A stretch of 64,000 nt of DNA from Actinoplanes utahensis (GCF_016862455.1 NZ_BOMZ01000003.1:1-64000), one strand, 5' to 3'. Shown: positions 1 to 8,315, numbered from the stretch's first letter. Program-made: numbers and translations. The notes: generated by a model not told the origin, from the letters alone.

Positions 1-87
1 CCGGTCGGCCCGCTGCAAGCCGGTCGGCCCGCTGCAAGCCGGTCGGCCCGCTGCAAGCCGGTCGGCCCGCTGCAAGCCGGTCGGCCG
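1..87. repeat. 19-bp tandem repeat, 4 full copies plus a partial one
   Basis: The unit CCGGTCGGCCCGCTGCAAG starts at 1, 20, 39 and 58 without change, and a fifth, partial copy runs from 77 to about 87. The array touches the window start, so its true length is unknown. The 19-nt unit is not a multiple of three, so it is unlikely to lie in a coding region. No function is apparent. Confidence 0.9.
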
Positions 88-281
88 GAACCCACATCGG
101 CAAGCCTGCCCGTCCGGCGGTGGGCCCGCCGCTGCCATAGGTCATGCAGCGGCGGGCCATAGGACCCGCCAGGAGGCCTTCCGCACTCCCGGCAACTCGC
201 CACGCAACGCCAGCTCGGGGAACCGGACCCGGGGCAGACCGAAACGGGTCAGTACGCCGCGCGGGCGGCCGTGGTTTCCGG

Positions 282-701
282 ACCCGGCGGCCGTTTCATC
301 CGCAGCGTCTGCACGAGGATCTGGAGGAGCTGACCGAGGATGCGCTGCGCGGACGCGGGCAGCTGTGGATCACCAGCCAGCCGGACGAGGCGGTCGCGTT
401 CGAGTTCGCCGGTGGCGGGGTGCGCCTCGGGCGCTGGCTGGCGGCGCTGCCGGCGGAGCGCTGGACCGAGACGAGTGACCAGCGGCGGCTCGCGGCCGAC
501 CTGGACCGGGATCCGTATCACGGGGACCGGCAGACCGTCCTGCTACTGATCGGCCTGCACCTGGATCACACGTCGACTCTCGTTGCTGCGGTCCCGCCTG
601 CTGACCGACGCCGAGCTCGCCGACGGTTTCGCGTCGTGGGCGAGCCTGCCCGCTCCGTTCGCCGGTTGCTTCCGCTGAGCGACGCCATCATCGAACATTG
701 A
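282..701 (+). pseudogene. CobW/COG0523-type GTPase, C-terminal remnant with frameshift
   Basis: From about 285 the frame reads [16 protein letters not shown], then [13 protein letters not shown] and a GGGVRLGRWLAALP stretch. This is the pattern of the C-terminal domain of CobW/COG0523 metal-chaperone GTPases. The whole N-terminal GTPase domain (Walker A, CxCC motif) is missing. Near 575-590 the similarity changes frame: the +1 frame then reads LLTDAELADGFASW...PFAGCF and ends at a TGA at 676-678, while the original frame runs on to 701. I see no ribosome binding site and the segment upstream of 285 looks unrelated. It is a decayed fragment and probably makes no functional protein. The family call is firm, and the exact frameshift base is uncertain. 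Confidence 0.65.
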
Positions 702-726
702 CATCCATGTTTCCCTGAGATGAACA

Positions 727-740
727 TGGGAGCGCTCCCA
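727..740. promoter_or_regulatory. CebR-type operator (perfect 14-bp palindrome)
   Basis: TGGGAGCGCTCCCA is a perfect palindrome 17 bp before the GTG start of the CBM2 glycoside hydrolase. It is identical to the known Streptomyces CebR box, where the LacI-family repressor CebR is released by cellobiose or cello-oligosaccharides. Its place between the promoter zone and the ribosome binding site (GGAGG at about 748-752) fits repression. The sequence match is seen directly, and control by a CebR homologue is inferred. Confidence 0.8.
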
Positions 741-757
741 ACATTTCGGAGGCTTTC

Positions 758-2788
758 GTGCCCATCTCATCCCCATGGCGCACGGCCGCGAGCATCGTCC
801 TGCTCGCGGCCGTCGTCACCGCCCCCACCGGCGCCCGCGCCGGCGCCGCGGAGAAAGACACCCGCGTCGACATCGACATCCGGGCCGGCCTGGCCGCCGT
901 CGGTGACGTCGCCATCGGCGTCAACCACGCCATCTGGGACTCCCAGCTCGGCACCCCCGCGGTGTCCGGCCTGCTCAAGGACGCCGGCGTGACGATGGTC
1001 CGCTACCCCGGCGGCTCGTACGCCGACATCTACCACTGGCGCGACCACACCGCCCCCGGCGGTTACGTCGCCCCGAACACCGACTTCGACACGTTCATGG
1101 CCGGCGCGCGGGCCACCGGCGCCGAGCCGATGATCATCGCGAACTACGGCACCGGCACCGCGCAGGAGGCCGCCGACTGGGTGCGTTACGCCAACATCAC
1201 CAAGGGGTACGACGCGACGTACTGGACGATCGGCAACGAGAACTACGGCAACGGCCACTACGGCTCGAACTGGGAGGCCGACGAGCACGCCGACAAGAGC
1301 CCGAAGGAGTACGCGGCCCACGTCGTCGCCTACTCCCAGGCGATGAAGGCCGTCGACCCGAGCATCAAGGTCGGCGCCGTGCTCACCATGCCCGGCAACT
1401 GGCCGGACGCCATCGTCGGCCCCGGCGACCAGGGCTCCTGGAACCAGGAGGTGCTCAGCCGCGCGGGCTCGGCCATCGACTTCGTCGACGTCCACTGGTA
1501 CCCCGGCGGCGCCACGCCCGCCGAGGCCCTGACCAAACCCGCCCAGATCACCGACGCCGTCCACCTGCTGCGCCGGCAGATCGACCGGTACGCGGGCGCG
1601 AACGCCGCCCGGATCGGCATCAGCATGACCGAGACGAACGTCGACGTCGGCCGCAACACCCAGCCGGGCGCGCTGTATCTGGCCGACGTCTACAGCGGAC
1701 TGCTCGCCCAGGGCGTCTTCACGGTGCACTGGTGGAACGTCCACAACGGCCTCGGCACCGTCTCCACCATCGCCGGGCAGACCGACTACGGCGACTACGG
1801 CCTGCTCTCCAGCGGCAACTGCAACGCCGACAACAGTGTGTGCCAGCCGCCGCTGAACACGCCGTTCGCCCCGTACCATGCCCTGTCTCTGATCGGCTCC
1901 TTCGCCCAGCCGGGGGACCGTTTCGTCGCCGCGGGGACGGACGATCCGCTGGTCAGCGCGCATGCGGTGCGCAAGGCCGACGGTGACGTCGCGGTTCTGC
2001 TGATCAACAAGGACCCTGATGCGGCCCACACGGTCTCCCTGGCCCATCACGGCTACACCCCTTCCGCGGGTACGCCCACGGTCGCGACCTTCACCAACGG
2101 CGCCGACGCGGTGACGACCGCCCGGACCGGCAGCGGCACCGAGCAGACCCTCGCCCCGTACTCGATCACCCTCGTCACCCTCGACACCGCCGCCACCGCC
2201 GCAGCCCCGCCGGCCCCGGCCCAGCCGTCCGCGACCGTGACCGACCGCACCGCGACGATCTCCTGGCCGTCCGCCGGCGCGAACCTGAAATACGAGGTCT
2301 ACCGCCAGAACGGGGGCGCCGCCGAACTCCTCGGCGAGACCACCGGCACGTCCCTGACCGCCCGCAACCTGGACCCCGGCCGCCGCTACACGATCAACGT
2401 GGTGGCCCGGGACGGCGCCGGCCGGATCTCCCCGCCGTCCCCGCCGCTGACCTTCACCACCGCCACCCCCGGCGGTTCGTCCTGCACGGTCGAGTTCCGC
2501 AACACCAACGACTGGGGCAACGGCTACGTCGGCCAGATCGACATCACCAACAACGGCCCCGCCGTCAGCGGCTGGACGCTGGCCTTCACCTGGCCCACCG
2601 GCTGGCAGAGCCTGAACAGCGGCTGGAACGCCACCTGGACCGAGTCCGCCCGCACCGTCCGCGTGACGAGCGACACCGCTCTGGCTTCCGGCGCCACCAC
2701 CGGCGCCGGTTTCGTCGGCTCCTACAGCGGCCCCAACGTCCCGCCGTCCGTCTTCACCCTCAACGGCACCGTCTGCACGAGCGTCTGA
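758..2788 (+). CDS. Secreted glycoside hydrolase with FN3 and CBM2 domains
   Basis: This is a 676-residue exported plant polysaccharide-degrading enzyme. Residues 1-28 form a signal peptide ending ARA. The catalytic part (about 35-475) is a clan-A type (beta/alpha)8 barrel with the likely acid/base Glu161 in WTIGNENYG and nucleophile Glu292 in SMTETN, as in arabinofuranosidase-like GH39/GH51/GH5 relatives. An FN3 domain follows (about 485-568), then a CBM2 cellulose-binding domain (about 575-676) with the terminal cysteine pair Cys576/Cys673. The GTG start has GGAGG upstream, and a CebR box lies just ahead of it, so induction by cello-oligosaccharides is likely. The exact substrate (arabinoxylan or another glycan) cannot be decided from sequence. 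A strong terminator hairpin follows the stop. Confidence 0.85.
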   Translation: MPISSPWRTAASIVLLAAVVTAPTGARAGAAEKDTRVDIDIRAGLAAVGDVAIGVNHAIWDSQLGTPAVSGLLKDAGVTMVRYPGGSYADIYHWRDHTAPGGYVAPNTDFDTFMAGARATGAEPMIIANYGTGTAQEAADWVRYANITKGYDATYWTIGNENYGNGHYGSNWEADEHADKSPKEYAAHVVAYSQAMKAVDPSIKVGAVLTMPGNWPDAIVGPGDQGSWNQEVLSRAGSAIDFVDVHWYPGGATPAEALTKPAQITDAVHLLRRQIDRYAGANAARIGISMTETNVDVGRNTQPGALYLADVYSGLLAQGVFTVHWWNVHNGLGTVSTIAGQTDYGDYGLLSSGNCNADNSVCQPPLNTPFAPYHALSLIGSFAQPGDRFVAAGTDDPLVSAHAVRKADGDVAVLLINKDPDAAHTVSLAHHGYTPSAGTPTVATFTNGADAVTTARTGSGTEQTLAPYSITLVTLDTAATAAAPPAPAQPSATVTDRTATISWPSAGANLKYEVYRQNGGAAELLGETTGTSLTARNLDPGRRYTINVVARDGAGRISPPSPPLTFTTATPGGSSCTVEFRNTNDWGNGYVGQIDITNNGPAVSGWTLAFTWPTGWQSLNSGWNATWTESARTVRVTSDTALASGATTGAGFVGSYSGPNVPPSVFTLNGTVCTSV

Positions 2789-2796
2789 CCGGTTTT

Positions 2797-2829
2797 CCGG
2801 TGGGTGGATCGCCCCGATCCACCCACCGG
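2797..2829. terminator. Hairpin terminator after the CBM2 hydrolase gene
   Basis: A perfect 15-bp stem (CCGGTGGGTGGATCG with its complement) and a 3-nt CCC loop lie 9 bp after the stop. A short T run precedes it and none follows, as is common in actinobacterial terminators. Confidence 0.8.
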
Positions 2830-2952
2830 TGCACCAGGCCCACGAGCGGTCGATCATGGAGGGTAGGTTCGGATCCGGAACCGGCTCGAGGCCGTCCACG
2901 ATGCGACAGGGGGCATGCCGGTGGTGGCGTCGATCGACGAGGGCCGGGCCTG

Positions 2953-3717
2953 ATGGCCGGGTCACTGGCCGGCCTGTCCTGGGCCGGCGAAGCGGTGACC
3001 CCGGGCGGGGTACGCCTGCTCAGCGCCGACGTGCCCCCGGACCGGGCGGACGAGATCTGGCGCGAGCTGCTCGAACAGCACCCGGCAACCGGCCTGTACC
3101 CGGTCCTCGGGCCGGACGCCGCCTACGCCGCCGAACTGGCCGGCCGCTATCCCACTGACGTGCAGGGCCCGGCCGCGCTGGCCGAGGCCCTGACCGTCGA
3201 CCCGGCTGCCCGGTTCGAGCAGCTGCGCCGGGCCGCGATCGCCGAAGGTGCGTCCGACGGCTATGAGGGCGCCGCCGCCTGCTGGGAGGCCACGTACGAC
3301 CCGGCCCGCCTCGCGGCCAGGCTCGACGGCCTCACCGGTCCCGGCCCCGGCGTCTATCGGATCAGCCGGAACTATCCGCCCACGTCGGTCCTGCTGGTGC
3401 CGGCCACCGCCGGGTACGAGGTGCCGGTCCTGGTGCCCGCCCTGATCCGCGCGAACAACACCGACCTGCGCCCGGTGGACCACCTGGCGGTGCTGCGGCA
3501 CTGGCATCAGCGGTACGGCGCGGAGCTGTACCACCCGGCCGGCTCCACTCTGGAACTCGACGTCGCCCGGCCGCCGGTCACCACCGAGGACGTGGCCCGC
3601 TGCGCTGTCGAACAGGCGGTCTACTGCTTCGACCTGATCCTCCAGATCCTCGGCGAGCCGGAGGACATCGCCCGCAAGCAGGCGCGCGGCACCCACTGGT
3701 CGTTCTGGTGGGACTGA
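2953..3717 (+). CDS. DUF4253 domain protein
   Basis: A 254-residue cytoplasmic protein with no signal peptide or membrane segment. The C-terminal third carries the DUF4253 pattern: VDHLAVLRHWHQRYGAELYH, then a Val-Ala-Arg-Pro-Pro turn, a cysteine-containing CAVEQAVYCFD helix and the closing WSFWWD. The molecular role of the family is unknown. I chose the ATG at 2953 because the frame upstream is low in coding character and overlaps the terminator of the previous gene. GTG starts further upstream in the same frame are possible. It is probably monocistronic. Confidence 0.7.
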   Translation: MAGSLAGLSWAGEAVTPGGVRLLSADVPPDRADEIWRELLEQHPATGLYPVLGPDAAYAAELAGRYPTDVQGPAALAEALTVDPAARFEQLRRAAIAEGASDGYEGAAACWEATYDPARLAARLDGLTGPGPGVYRISRNYPPTSVLLVPATAGYEVPVLVPALIRANNTDLRPVDHLAVLRHWHQRYGAELYHPAGSTLELDVARPPVTTEDVARCAVEQAVYCFDLILQILGEPEDIARKQARGTHWSFWWD

Positions 3718-3836
3718 CGGAGCCGCTCCTCCCGCGTACACCCTCCGCCCCCGCCCAGGGTCTACCGTACGGCGGAAGTCTCTGTTTCTCTTTTCTCTGC
3801 CATGTGGCACGAATAGGGGAGAAAGGATTCGACGCT

Positions 3837-3956
3837 TCACATCCAGCGTCGACGAAATGAAATTTTTGTTTCCGGCTCGGCATCGACAGGCATGACAGCC
3901 AGCGGATTCATCGGAGCGCTCGACGAAATATCGATGGCCACCACTTTCGGCTTCAC
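3837..3956 (-). CDS. Candidate 39-aa peptide gene, divergent from the amine oxidase genes
   Basis: On the minus strand a near-ideal Shine-Dalgarno sequence AGGAGGTGA (3964-3972) sits 7 nt before a GTG that opens a 39-codon frame ending TGA. The peptide begins VKPKVVAIDISSSAPMNP and ends SFRRRWM. It has many A/T-ending codons, unlike its neighbours, a trait often seen in short peptide genes. I know no family for it. It is divergent from the gene at 4022 with only about 50 bp between the two ribosome binding sites, so a promoter would have to overlap the other gene's leader. The intergenic stretch 3718-4021 holds nothing else I can support. Confidence 0.45.
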   Translation of the reverse strand: MKPKVVAIDISSSAPMNPLAVMPVDAEPETKISFRRRWM

Positions 3957-4021
3957 AGGAATCTCACCTCCTTTCCGTAGGGTCCCCGGACGGGCCGGCA
4001 ACCTACAGAGAAAGGCGGAAC

Positions 4022-4750
4022 GTGACTCAATACCGAAAATGGGGCTGGGGCCTCGGCGTCGCGACGATTTCAGCGGTGACAGCCTTCGGGGTCGCCTCGT
4101 GGCAGGCGCACGCCGCACCGTCCACACCGACCCCGACGGTCACCGCGGAACAGGCGCGGGTGACCGATCCCAAACCGGTTCCCGAGGCCGCCGCCGGCAG
4201 CGGGAACGACGCGCTGACCAGCGGTGAGGTGCAGAAGGCCCGGACCATCGCGCTGACCCCGCAGCTCGCCGCGAATGCCGAGGACGTGACCGGCAAGGCG
4301 GGTCCGGAGTACCTGTCGGCCGAGATCGACGCGGAGGCGGGCGGTCGGCAGGCCGAGCTGTACTACTACGACTACAAGTCGGAGAAGCTGGTCAAGCAGG
4401 TCGTCGACCTGGGCGCCGGCAAGCTGGTCGGCTCCTTCTCCGCGGCGGGAATGCAGCCGCCGGCGTCCGAGCAGGAGGCCCGTACCGCTCTCGATCTCCT
4501 GCTCGCCGACCCGGCCGGAAACGGGCTCAAGGAGGCTTATCGCGCCGCCACCGGCAAACAGCTGAACGGCGCCGAAGGACTGGTTCCCACCGCCCACATC
4601 TACACGGCCAAACCGGCCGACAAGGGCGCCGGCCAGTGCGGAAAGAACCGTTGCGTGCAGCTCATCGTGGCGACCGACGACGGGCAGTTCCTCAGCGTCA
4701 GCGAGTTCATCATCGACCTCTCCGGGCGCACGGTCGCCCGCCTCAAGTGA
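4022..4750 (+). CDS. Secreted protein resembling copper amine oxidase N-terminal (N2/N3) domains
   Basis: A 242-residue exported protein. The start is GTG with AGAAAGGCGG upstream. Residues 1-32 form a signal peptide ending AHA. The mature part reads like the small N-terminal domains of copper amine oxidases: a beta strand with ELYYYDY, VVDLGAGKLVGSF, then GMQPPASEQEARTALDLLLADP. A Cys pair lies in QCGKNRC and the chain ends DLSGRTVARLK. It has no catalytic residues. The next gene, 17 bp on, encodes the catalytic domain, so the two probably form one secreted, two-chain amine oxidase or a helper-enzyme pair. The domain match is by pattern only. It could instead be an independent inhibitor-like protein. 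Confidence 0.6.
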   Translation: MTQYRKWGWGLGVATISAVTAFGVASWQAHAAPSTPTPTVTAEQARVTDPKPVPEAAAGSGNDALTSGEVQKARTIALTPQLAANAEDVTGKAGPEYLSAEIDAEAGGRQAELYYYDYKSEKLVKQVVDLGAGKLVGSFSAAGMQPPASEQEARTALDLLLADPAGNGLKEAYRAATGKQLNGAEGLVPTAHIYTAKPADKGAGQCGKNRCVQLIVATDDGQFLSVSEFIIDLSGRTVARLK

Positions 4751-4767
4751 GCGAGGATTCCGGCAGC

Positions 4768-6111
4768 ATGACGAACCGAAAGATCGCCGGCACCCTCGCG
4801 CTGCTGACGGCGGCGGCGCTGGGCGCCTCCGTTCCGTCGGCGGCCCGGGCGGCCGCACCGGCCCCGTGCAGCGGCTCGTCGACGGTGAAGGAGACGCTGC
4901 CGAACGGGACGACGTGGCAGCTCTGCTGGCGCATCCACGACAAGGCCGGGCTGGTGCTCACCCAGGTCTACGTCTCGACCAAGCGCAACCCGCAGCCGGT
5001 GCAGGTGCTGGACTCGATCCGCCTCGCCCAGCTGCACGTGCCGTACGACACCGGTGACATGGAGTTCGACGACCTCACCGACATCGGCATGGGCGGTTAC
5101 GCCCTGGAGACGCTGGACGGCGACGACTGCAAGGGCGGCTCGGCACGTCTCGGCTCCGACGGTTCCGCGGAGCCGGCCCAGCGCAAGGTGCTCTGCGTCA
5201 GCGCCGAGCCGGCCGGTCTGGCCTACCGGGCCCGCGAGGAGAGCTGGGGCGAGAACGGGCCGGAGGCCGGCACGCTGTACTCCCGGCAGGGTCACGACCT
5301 GGTGCTGCGGACGATCAGCAAGCTGTCCTGGTACGAGTACGTCACCGAGTTCCGGCTGCGTGACGACGGCCAGATCTCGGCCCGTCTCGGCGCGACCGGC
5401 GACCTGGCTCCCGGCAGCGAGGCGGACGCCGCCCGGGGCTGGCCGATCGGCAAGGGTGACGCGTTCAAGGCGACGATGCACTACCACAACGCGTTCTGGC
5501 GGGTGGACTTCAACATCGCCGGGAAGGGCGGCGAGAAGGTCCAGCAGTACGACACCGCCCTCGACGGCCGTGGCGAAATGGCCGCCAAGCTGAAGACCAC
5601 CAGAACCGACATCGCCACCGAGGGCACCTTCACCAAGGTGGATCAGCGCTGGTGGCGGCTGGCGAGCCAGGCGAGCAAGAACACCGACGGCCACCAGCGG
5701 TCGTACGAACTGGTCACCGGCGGCAACGACCGTTATCAGGGGCACCCGGAGACCAAGCCGGACGTCACGTTCACCGAGAAGAACGCCTGCGAGAAGTACG
5801 CCAGCGGCAACGCCTCCGACCCGGAGTGCCCGCCGAACAGCCGTACCGTTCTCGACTTCGTCAAGGACAAGCAGAAACTCACCGACCCGGTGATGTGGGT
5901 ACGGGTGGGTTTCCACCACGTGCCGCGCGACGAGGACCAGAGCCCGATGCCGATGCACTGGCAGGGCTTCGACCTGGTGCCCCGTGACTTCACCGCGATG
6001 AACCCGCTGACGCCGGACGGCCGTATCGGGCAGAACGGCAACCCCGAGCCCGCGCCGGAGCCGGAGCCGTCAGGGGTCCAGCCGTCCAACCCGCAGCCTT
6101 CGCAGGGCTGA
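4768..6111 (+). CDS. Secreted copper amine oxidase, catalytic domain only
   Basis: A 447-residue secreted enzyme expected to oxidise primary amines to aldehydes with release of H2O2 and ammonia. Residues 1-30 are a signal peptide. The catalytic beta-sandwich shows Tyr189 (the TPQ cofactor precursor), copper ligands His238 and His240 (MHYH) and His397 in MPMHWQGFDLVPRDF. The 49- and 51-residue spacings from Tyr to the HxH pair match characterised amine oxidases. Asp105, 84 residues before Tyr189, fits the catalytic base. The usual Asn before the cofactor Tyr is replaced by Trp (SWYEY), which is odd. The enzyme lacks N2/N3 domains, which the preceding gene seems to supply. The tail is Pro/Glu-rich. 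I chose the ATG at 4768 with GCGAGG upstream. Confidence 0.75.
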   Translation: MTNRKIAGTLALLTAAALGASVPSAARAAAPAPCSGSSTVKETLPNGTTWQLCWRIHDKAGLVLTQVYVSTKRNPQPVQVLDSIRLAQLHVPYDTGDMEFDDLTDIGMGGYALETLDGDDCKGGSARLGSDGSAEPAQRKVLCVSAEPAGLAYRAREESWGENGPEAGTLYSRQGHDLVLRTISKLSWYEYVTEFRLRDDGQISARLGATGDLAPGSEADAARGWPIGKGDAFKATMHYHNAFWRVDFNIAGKGGEKVQQYDTALDGRGEMAAKLKTTRTDIATEGTFTKVDQRWWRLASQASKNTDGHQRSYELVTGGNDRYQGHPETKPDVTFTEKNACEKYASGNASDPECPPNSRTVLDFVKDKQKLTDPVMWVRVGFHHVPRDEDQSPMPMHWQGFDLVPRDFTAMNPLTPDGRIGQNGNPEPAPEPEPSGVQPSNPQPSQG

Positions 6112-6118
6112 GTGATCG

Positions 6119-6150
6119 CCGGCACGGTCCTCCCCGGAGGGCCGTGCCGG
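6119..6150. terminator. Hairpin terminator after the amine oxidase gene
   Basis: The arm CCGGCACGGTCC (6119-6130) pairs with 6139-6150 (12 bp, one G-T pair) around an 8-nt loop. It separates the amine oxidase pair from the DUF305 gene. Confidence 0.75.
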
Positions 6151-6176
6151 CCCCTGCCTCCGGAGGGAGTCCCCTG

Positions 6177-6788
6177 ATGATCCGCCGATTCGCCGCCCTG
6201 CTCAGCGTGGCGCTCGCCGGCATGGCGGTGTTCCTGCTGCGTGACACCGGCGGACCCGCGCGGCTGCCCGCAGCCTCCGCCGCCCCCGTCGCCGCGCCCG
6301 CCGGGACGCCGAGCGGCGCGGACGAGCACTACGCGCGGATGATGGTGACGCACCACGAGCAGGCGGTCCGGATGAGCCGAACCCTGCTGGCGAAGGGCGA
6401 CGTGCCGGAACGGATCCGCCTGATCGCCGAGTTCATCGAGCACGACCAGCAGCGCGAGATCGACCAGACCGACGCCTGGCTGGCCGCCTGGGACCGGCCG
6501 CCGGCCGGCTCGGCGGCGCCCACCACCGGGCCGGACGCGGCCGCCCACGGCATGCTCACCGCCGCTCAGCTGGCGGAACTGGACCGTGCGGACCCGGCGG
6601 CGGCGCCCACGATCTTCCTGCGGCTGATGATCGAGCACCATCGCGGGGCCATCACCATGTCCCGGGCGGTCCTCGACCTGCCGGACGGCAACGCCTACAT
6701 CCGTGGCATGGCCCGACACGTCATCAACGAGCAGACCGCCGAGAACGACGCCATGACCGCCATGCTCGGGACCGTACCGGCGACGTGA
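6177..6788 (+). CDS. DUF305 family exported ferritin-like protein
   Basis: A 203-residue protein with an N-terminal membrane anchor or signal (about residues 5-22) and an Ala/Pro-rich linker. Two DUF305 repeats follow, each with the His-rich helix motif: MMVTHHEQAVRMS and LMIEHHRGAITMS. The family forms four-helix bundles and is often found near copper-handling genes. A metal-binding role beside a copper enzyme is plausible but inferred. GGAGGG lies 9 nt before the ATG. The previous terminator suggests its own promoter or read-through. Confidence 0.8.
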   Translation: MIRRFAALLSVALAGMAVFLLRDTGGPARLPAASAAPVAAPAGTPSGADEHYARMMVTHHEQAVRMSRTLLAKGDVPERIRLIAEFIEHDQQREIDQTDAWLAAWDRPPAGSAAPTTGPDAAAHGMLTAAQLAELDRADPAAAPTIFLRLMIEHHRGAITMSRAVLDLPDGNAYIRGMARHVINEQTAENDAMTAMLGTVPAT

Positions 6789-6815
6789 CGTTGCCCGGCG
6801 GCCCGTTTCCCCGCC

Positions 6816-8315
6816 GTGGCGACTGGGCATCGCCAGGCCGTGCTGAATCGCGGAGACCTGCTCGACGGACGCTTCCACCTGCGGGAACGCCTGGGCGCCG
6901 GCGGCATGTCGGTGGTGTGGCGGGCACGTGACGAGGTGCTCGGCCGCGACGTCGCCGTCAAGGTCATGTCGGCCGGGCACGACACGGCGCTGATGGCACG
7001 GATCCGCGACGAGGCCCGGGCGATCGCCCGGCTGCGGCATCCCGGCATCGTGGAGGTGTACGACTACGGCGAGGCGCCGGGCCCGCTGCCCTACGTGGTG
7101 ATGGAGGTCGTCGAAGGACGGACGCTCGAGGACCTGCTCGCCGGCGGGGCGCTGCCGTGGCGCCTGGCCGTGCTGATCGGCGCGCAGGTGGCGGCGGCGC
7201 TGGCGGCCGCCCATGACCGGGGCGTGGTGCACCGGGACGTGAAGCCGGCCAACGTGGTCGTCGCCGGCGACAGGGTGAAACTGGTCGACTTCGGCATCGC
7301 AGCCGTCTCGGGTGACGATGACCGCCCCGCCGGCCTGCTGCTCGGGACTCCGGCCTACCTGGCGCCGGAACGCTGGAAGGGCGGGGTGGTACGCCCGGCG
7401 GCCGACGTGTACGCGTGGGGACTGCTGCTGTATCGAGCCCTGGCCGGGCGGCTTCCCTGGGAGGCGCCGGCCACCACGCGAATGCTGAACGCACACCGCT
7501 ATCAGGAGCCGTCTCCGCTGCCACCGATCGCCGGGCTGCCCGCGGAGGTGGCGGATCTGTGCCGGCGATGCCTGGCCGAGAGTCCCGCCGAACGACCGAC
7601 CGCCGCGGAGGCGGCATCGGTGCTGGCCGGGGTGGCGGCGCCGTCCGGTGGAACCGACGCCGGGGTCGCGCGGCGGGTGACCGGTCCGGTCCGGCGCCGG
7701 ATCACGCCGACCCGGGTGATCATCGAGGGGGCCGTCGTCGCCGGGCGGCTCCGGTCACCGCGGCCACGGCGGCGCGACCGGGCCGGGACGGGTGCCGCCG
7801 GGATACTGGTGGCCGGGGCCTTCCTGGCGGCGATGGGTCCCGGGGCGCTCGGCGGCCTGCGGGCACAGGCCGGGCCACCCGTCACCCCGTCGGCGCCGCC
7901 GGTCGTGACGGCACCGACCGGCCCAGGGTGCACGGTGGGATACGTCGTCCGGGCCGGGGCCGGACACTTCACCACCGAGGTCGGCGTCACCAACACCGGG
8001 ACCGCTCCGGTCACGGACGTGCCGTTCACCTTCGTCCTGCCGGGCGAGGCTTCAACTTCAGGTTCCCTGAGCGATTCTTCGCTGGGCGAGGCTTCGCTGG
8101 GCGAGGGAGCGCCGGGAACGTGGCGGCAGGACGGCCGGACGGTCACCACACGGGTGACGGTCGCGCCGGGCGGCCGGCACACCGCGACGATCAGCGGCAC
8201 CTACCAGGGCGGCAACGCCACGCCGAGAGACTTCCGCCTGAACGGAACGACATGCCGGGTGACCCTGTCCGTCGCGGCAGCCACACCCCCGCGGACATCC
8301 TCCGCCCCACGCTGA
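6816..8315 (+). CDS. Membrane Ser/Thr protein kinase with extracellular CBM2-like domain
   Basis: A 499-residue Hanks-type kinase. Residues about 17-275 hold the full catalytic set: glycine loop GAGGMS, Lys49, HRDVKPAN with Asp141 and Asn146, DFG at 158, APE at 184. A basic juxtamembrane stretch leads to one membrane helix (about 327-349). The outside part (about 371-485) resembles a CBM2-type beta-sandwich, with a CTVGYVV start, a TNTGTAPVTDVPFTF strand and a FRLNGTTC end, interrupted by a small repeat SSLGEASLGE. The catalytic domain should phosphorylate cytoplasmic targets in response to an outside, possibly polysaccharide, cue. That link is inferred. The start may instead be the GTG at 6840, and neither has a clear ribosome binding site. 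Confidence 0.85.
   Translation: MATGHRQAVLNRGDLLDGRFHLRERLGAGGMSVVWRARDEVLGRDVAVKVMSAGHDTALMARIRDEARAIARLRHPGIVEVYDYGEAPGPLPYVVMEVVEGRTLEDLLAGGALPWRLAVLIGAQVAAALAAAHDRGVVHRDVKPANVVVAGDRVKLVDFGIAAVSGDDDRPAGLLLGTPAYLAPERWKGGVVRPAADVYAWGLLLYRALAGRLPWEAPATTRMLNAHRYQEPSPLPPIAGLPAEVADLCRRCLAESPAERPTAAEAASVLAGVAAPSGGTDAGVARRVTGPVRRRITPTRVIIEGAVVAGRLRSPRPRRRDRAGTGAAGILVAGAFLAAMGPGALGGLRAQAGPPVTPSAPPVVTAPTGPGCTVGYVVRAGAGHFTTEVGVTNTGTAPVTDVPFTFVLPGEASTSGSLSDSSLGEASLGEGAPGTWRQDGRTVTTRVTVAPGGRHTATISGTYQGGNATPRDFRLNGTTCRVTLSVAAATPPRTSSAPR

Noticed and set aside
767-2965. Long minus-strand open frame (about 730 codons) opposite the CBM2 hydrolase
   Set aside because: It is Gly/Arg/Val-rich with no domain pattern. 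It arises because the plus-strand gene has G/C third positions, which keeps the antisense frame open.
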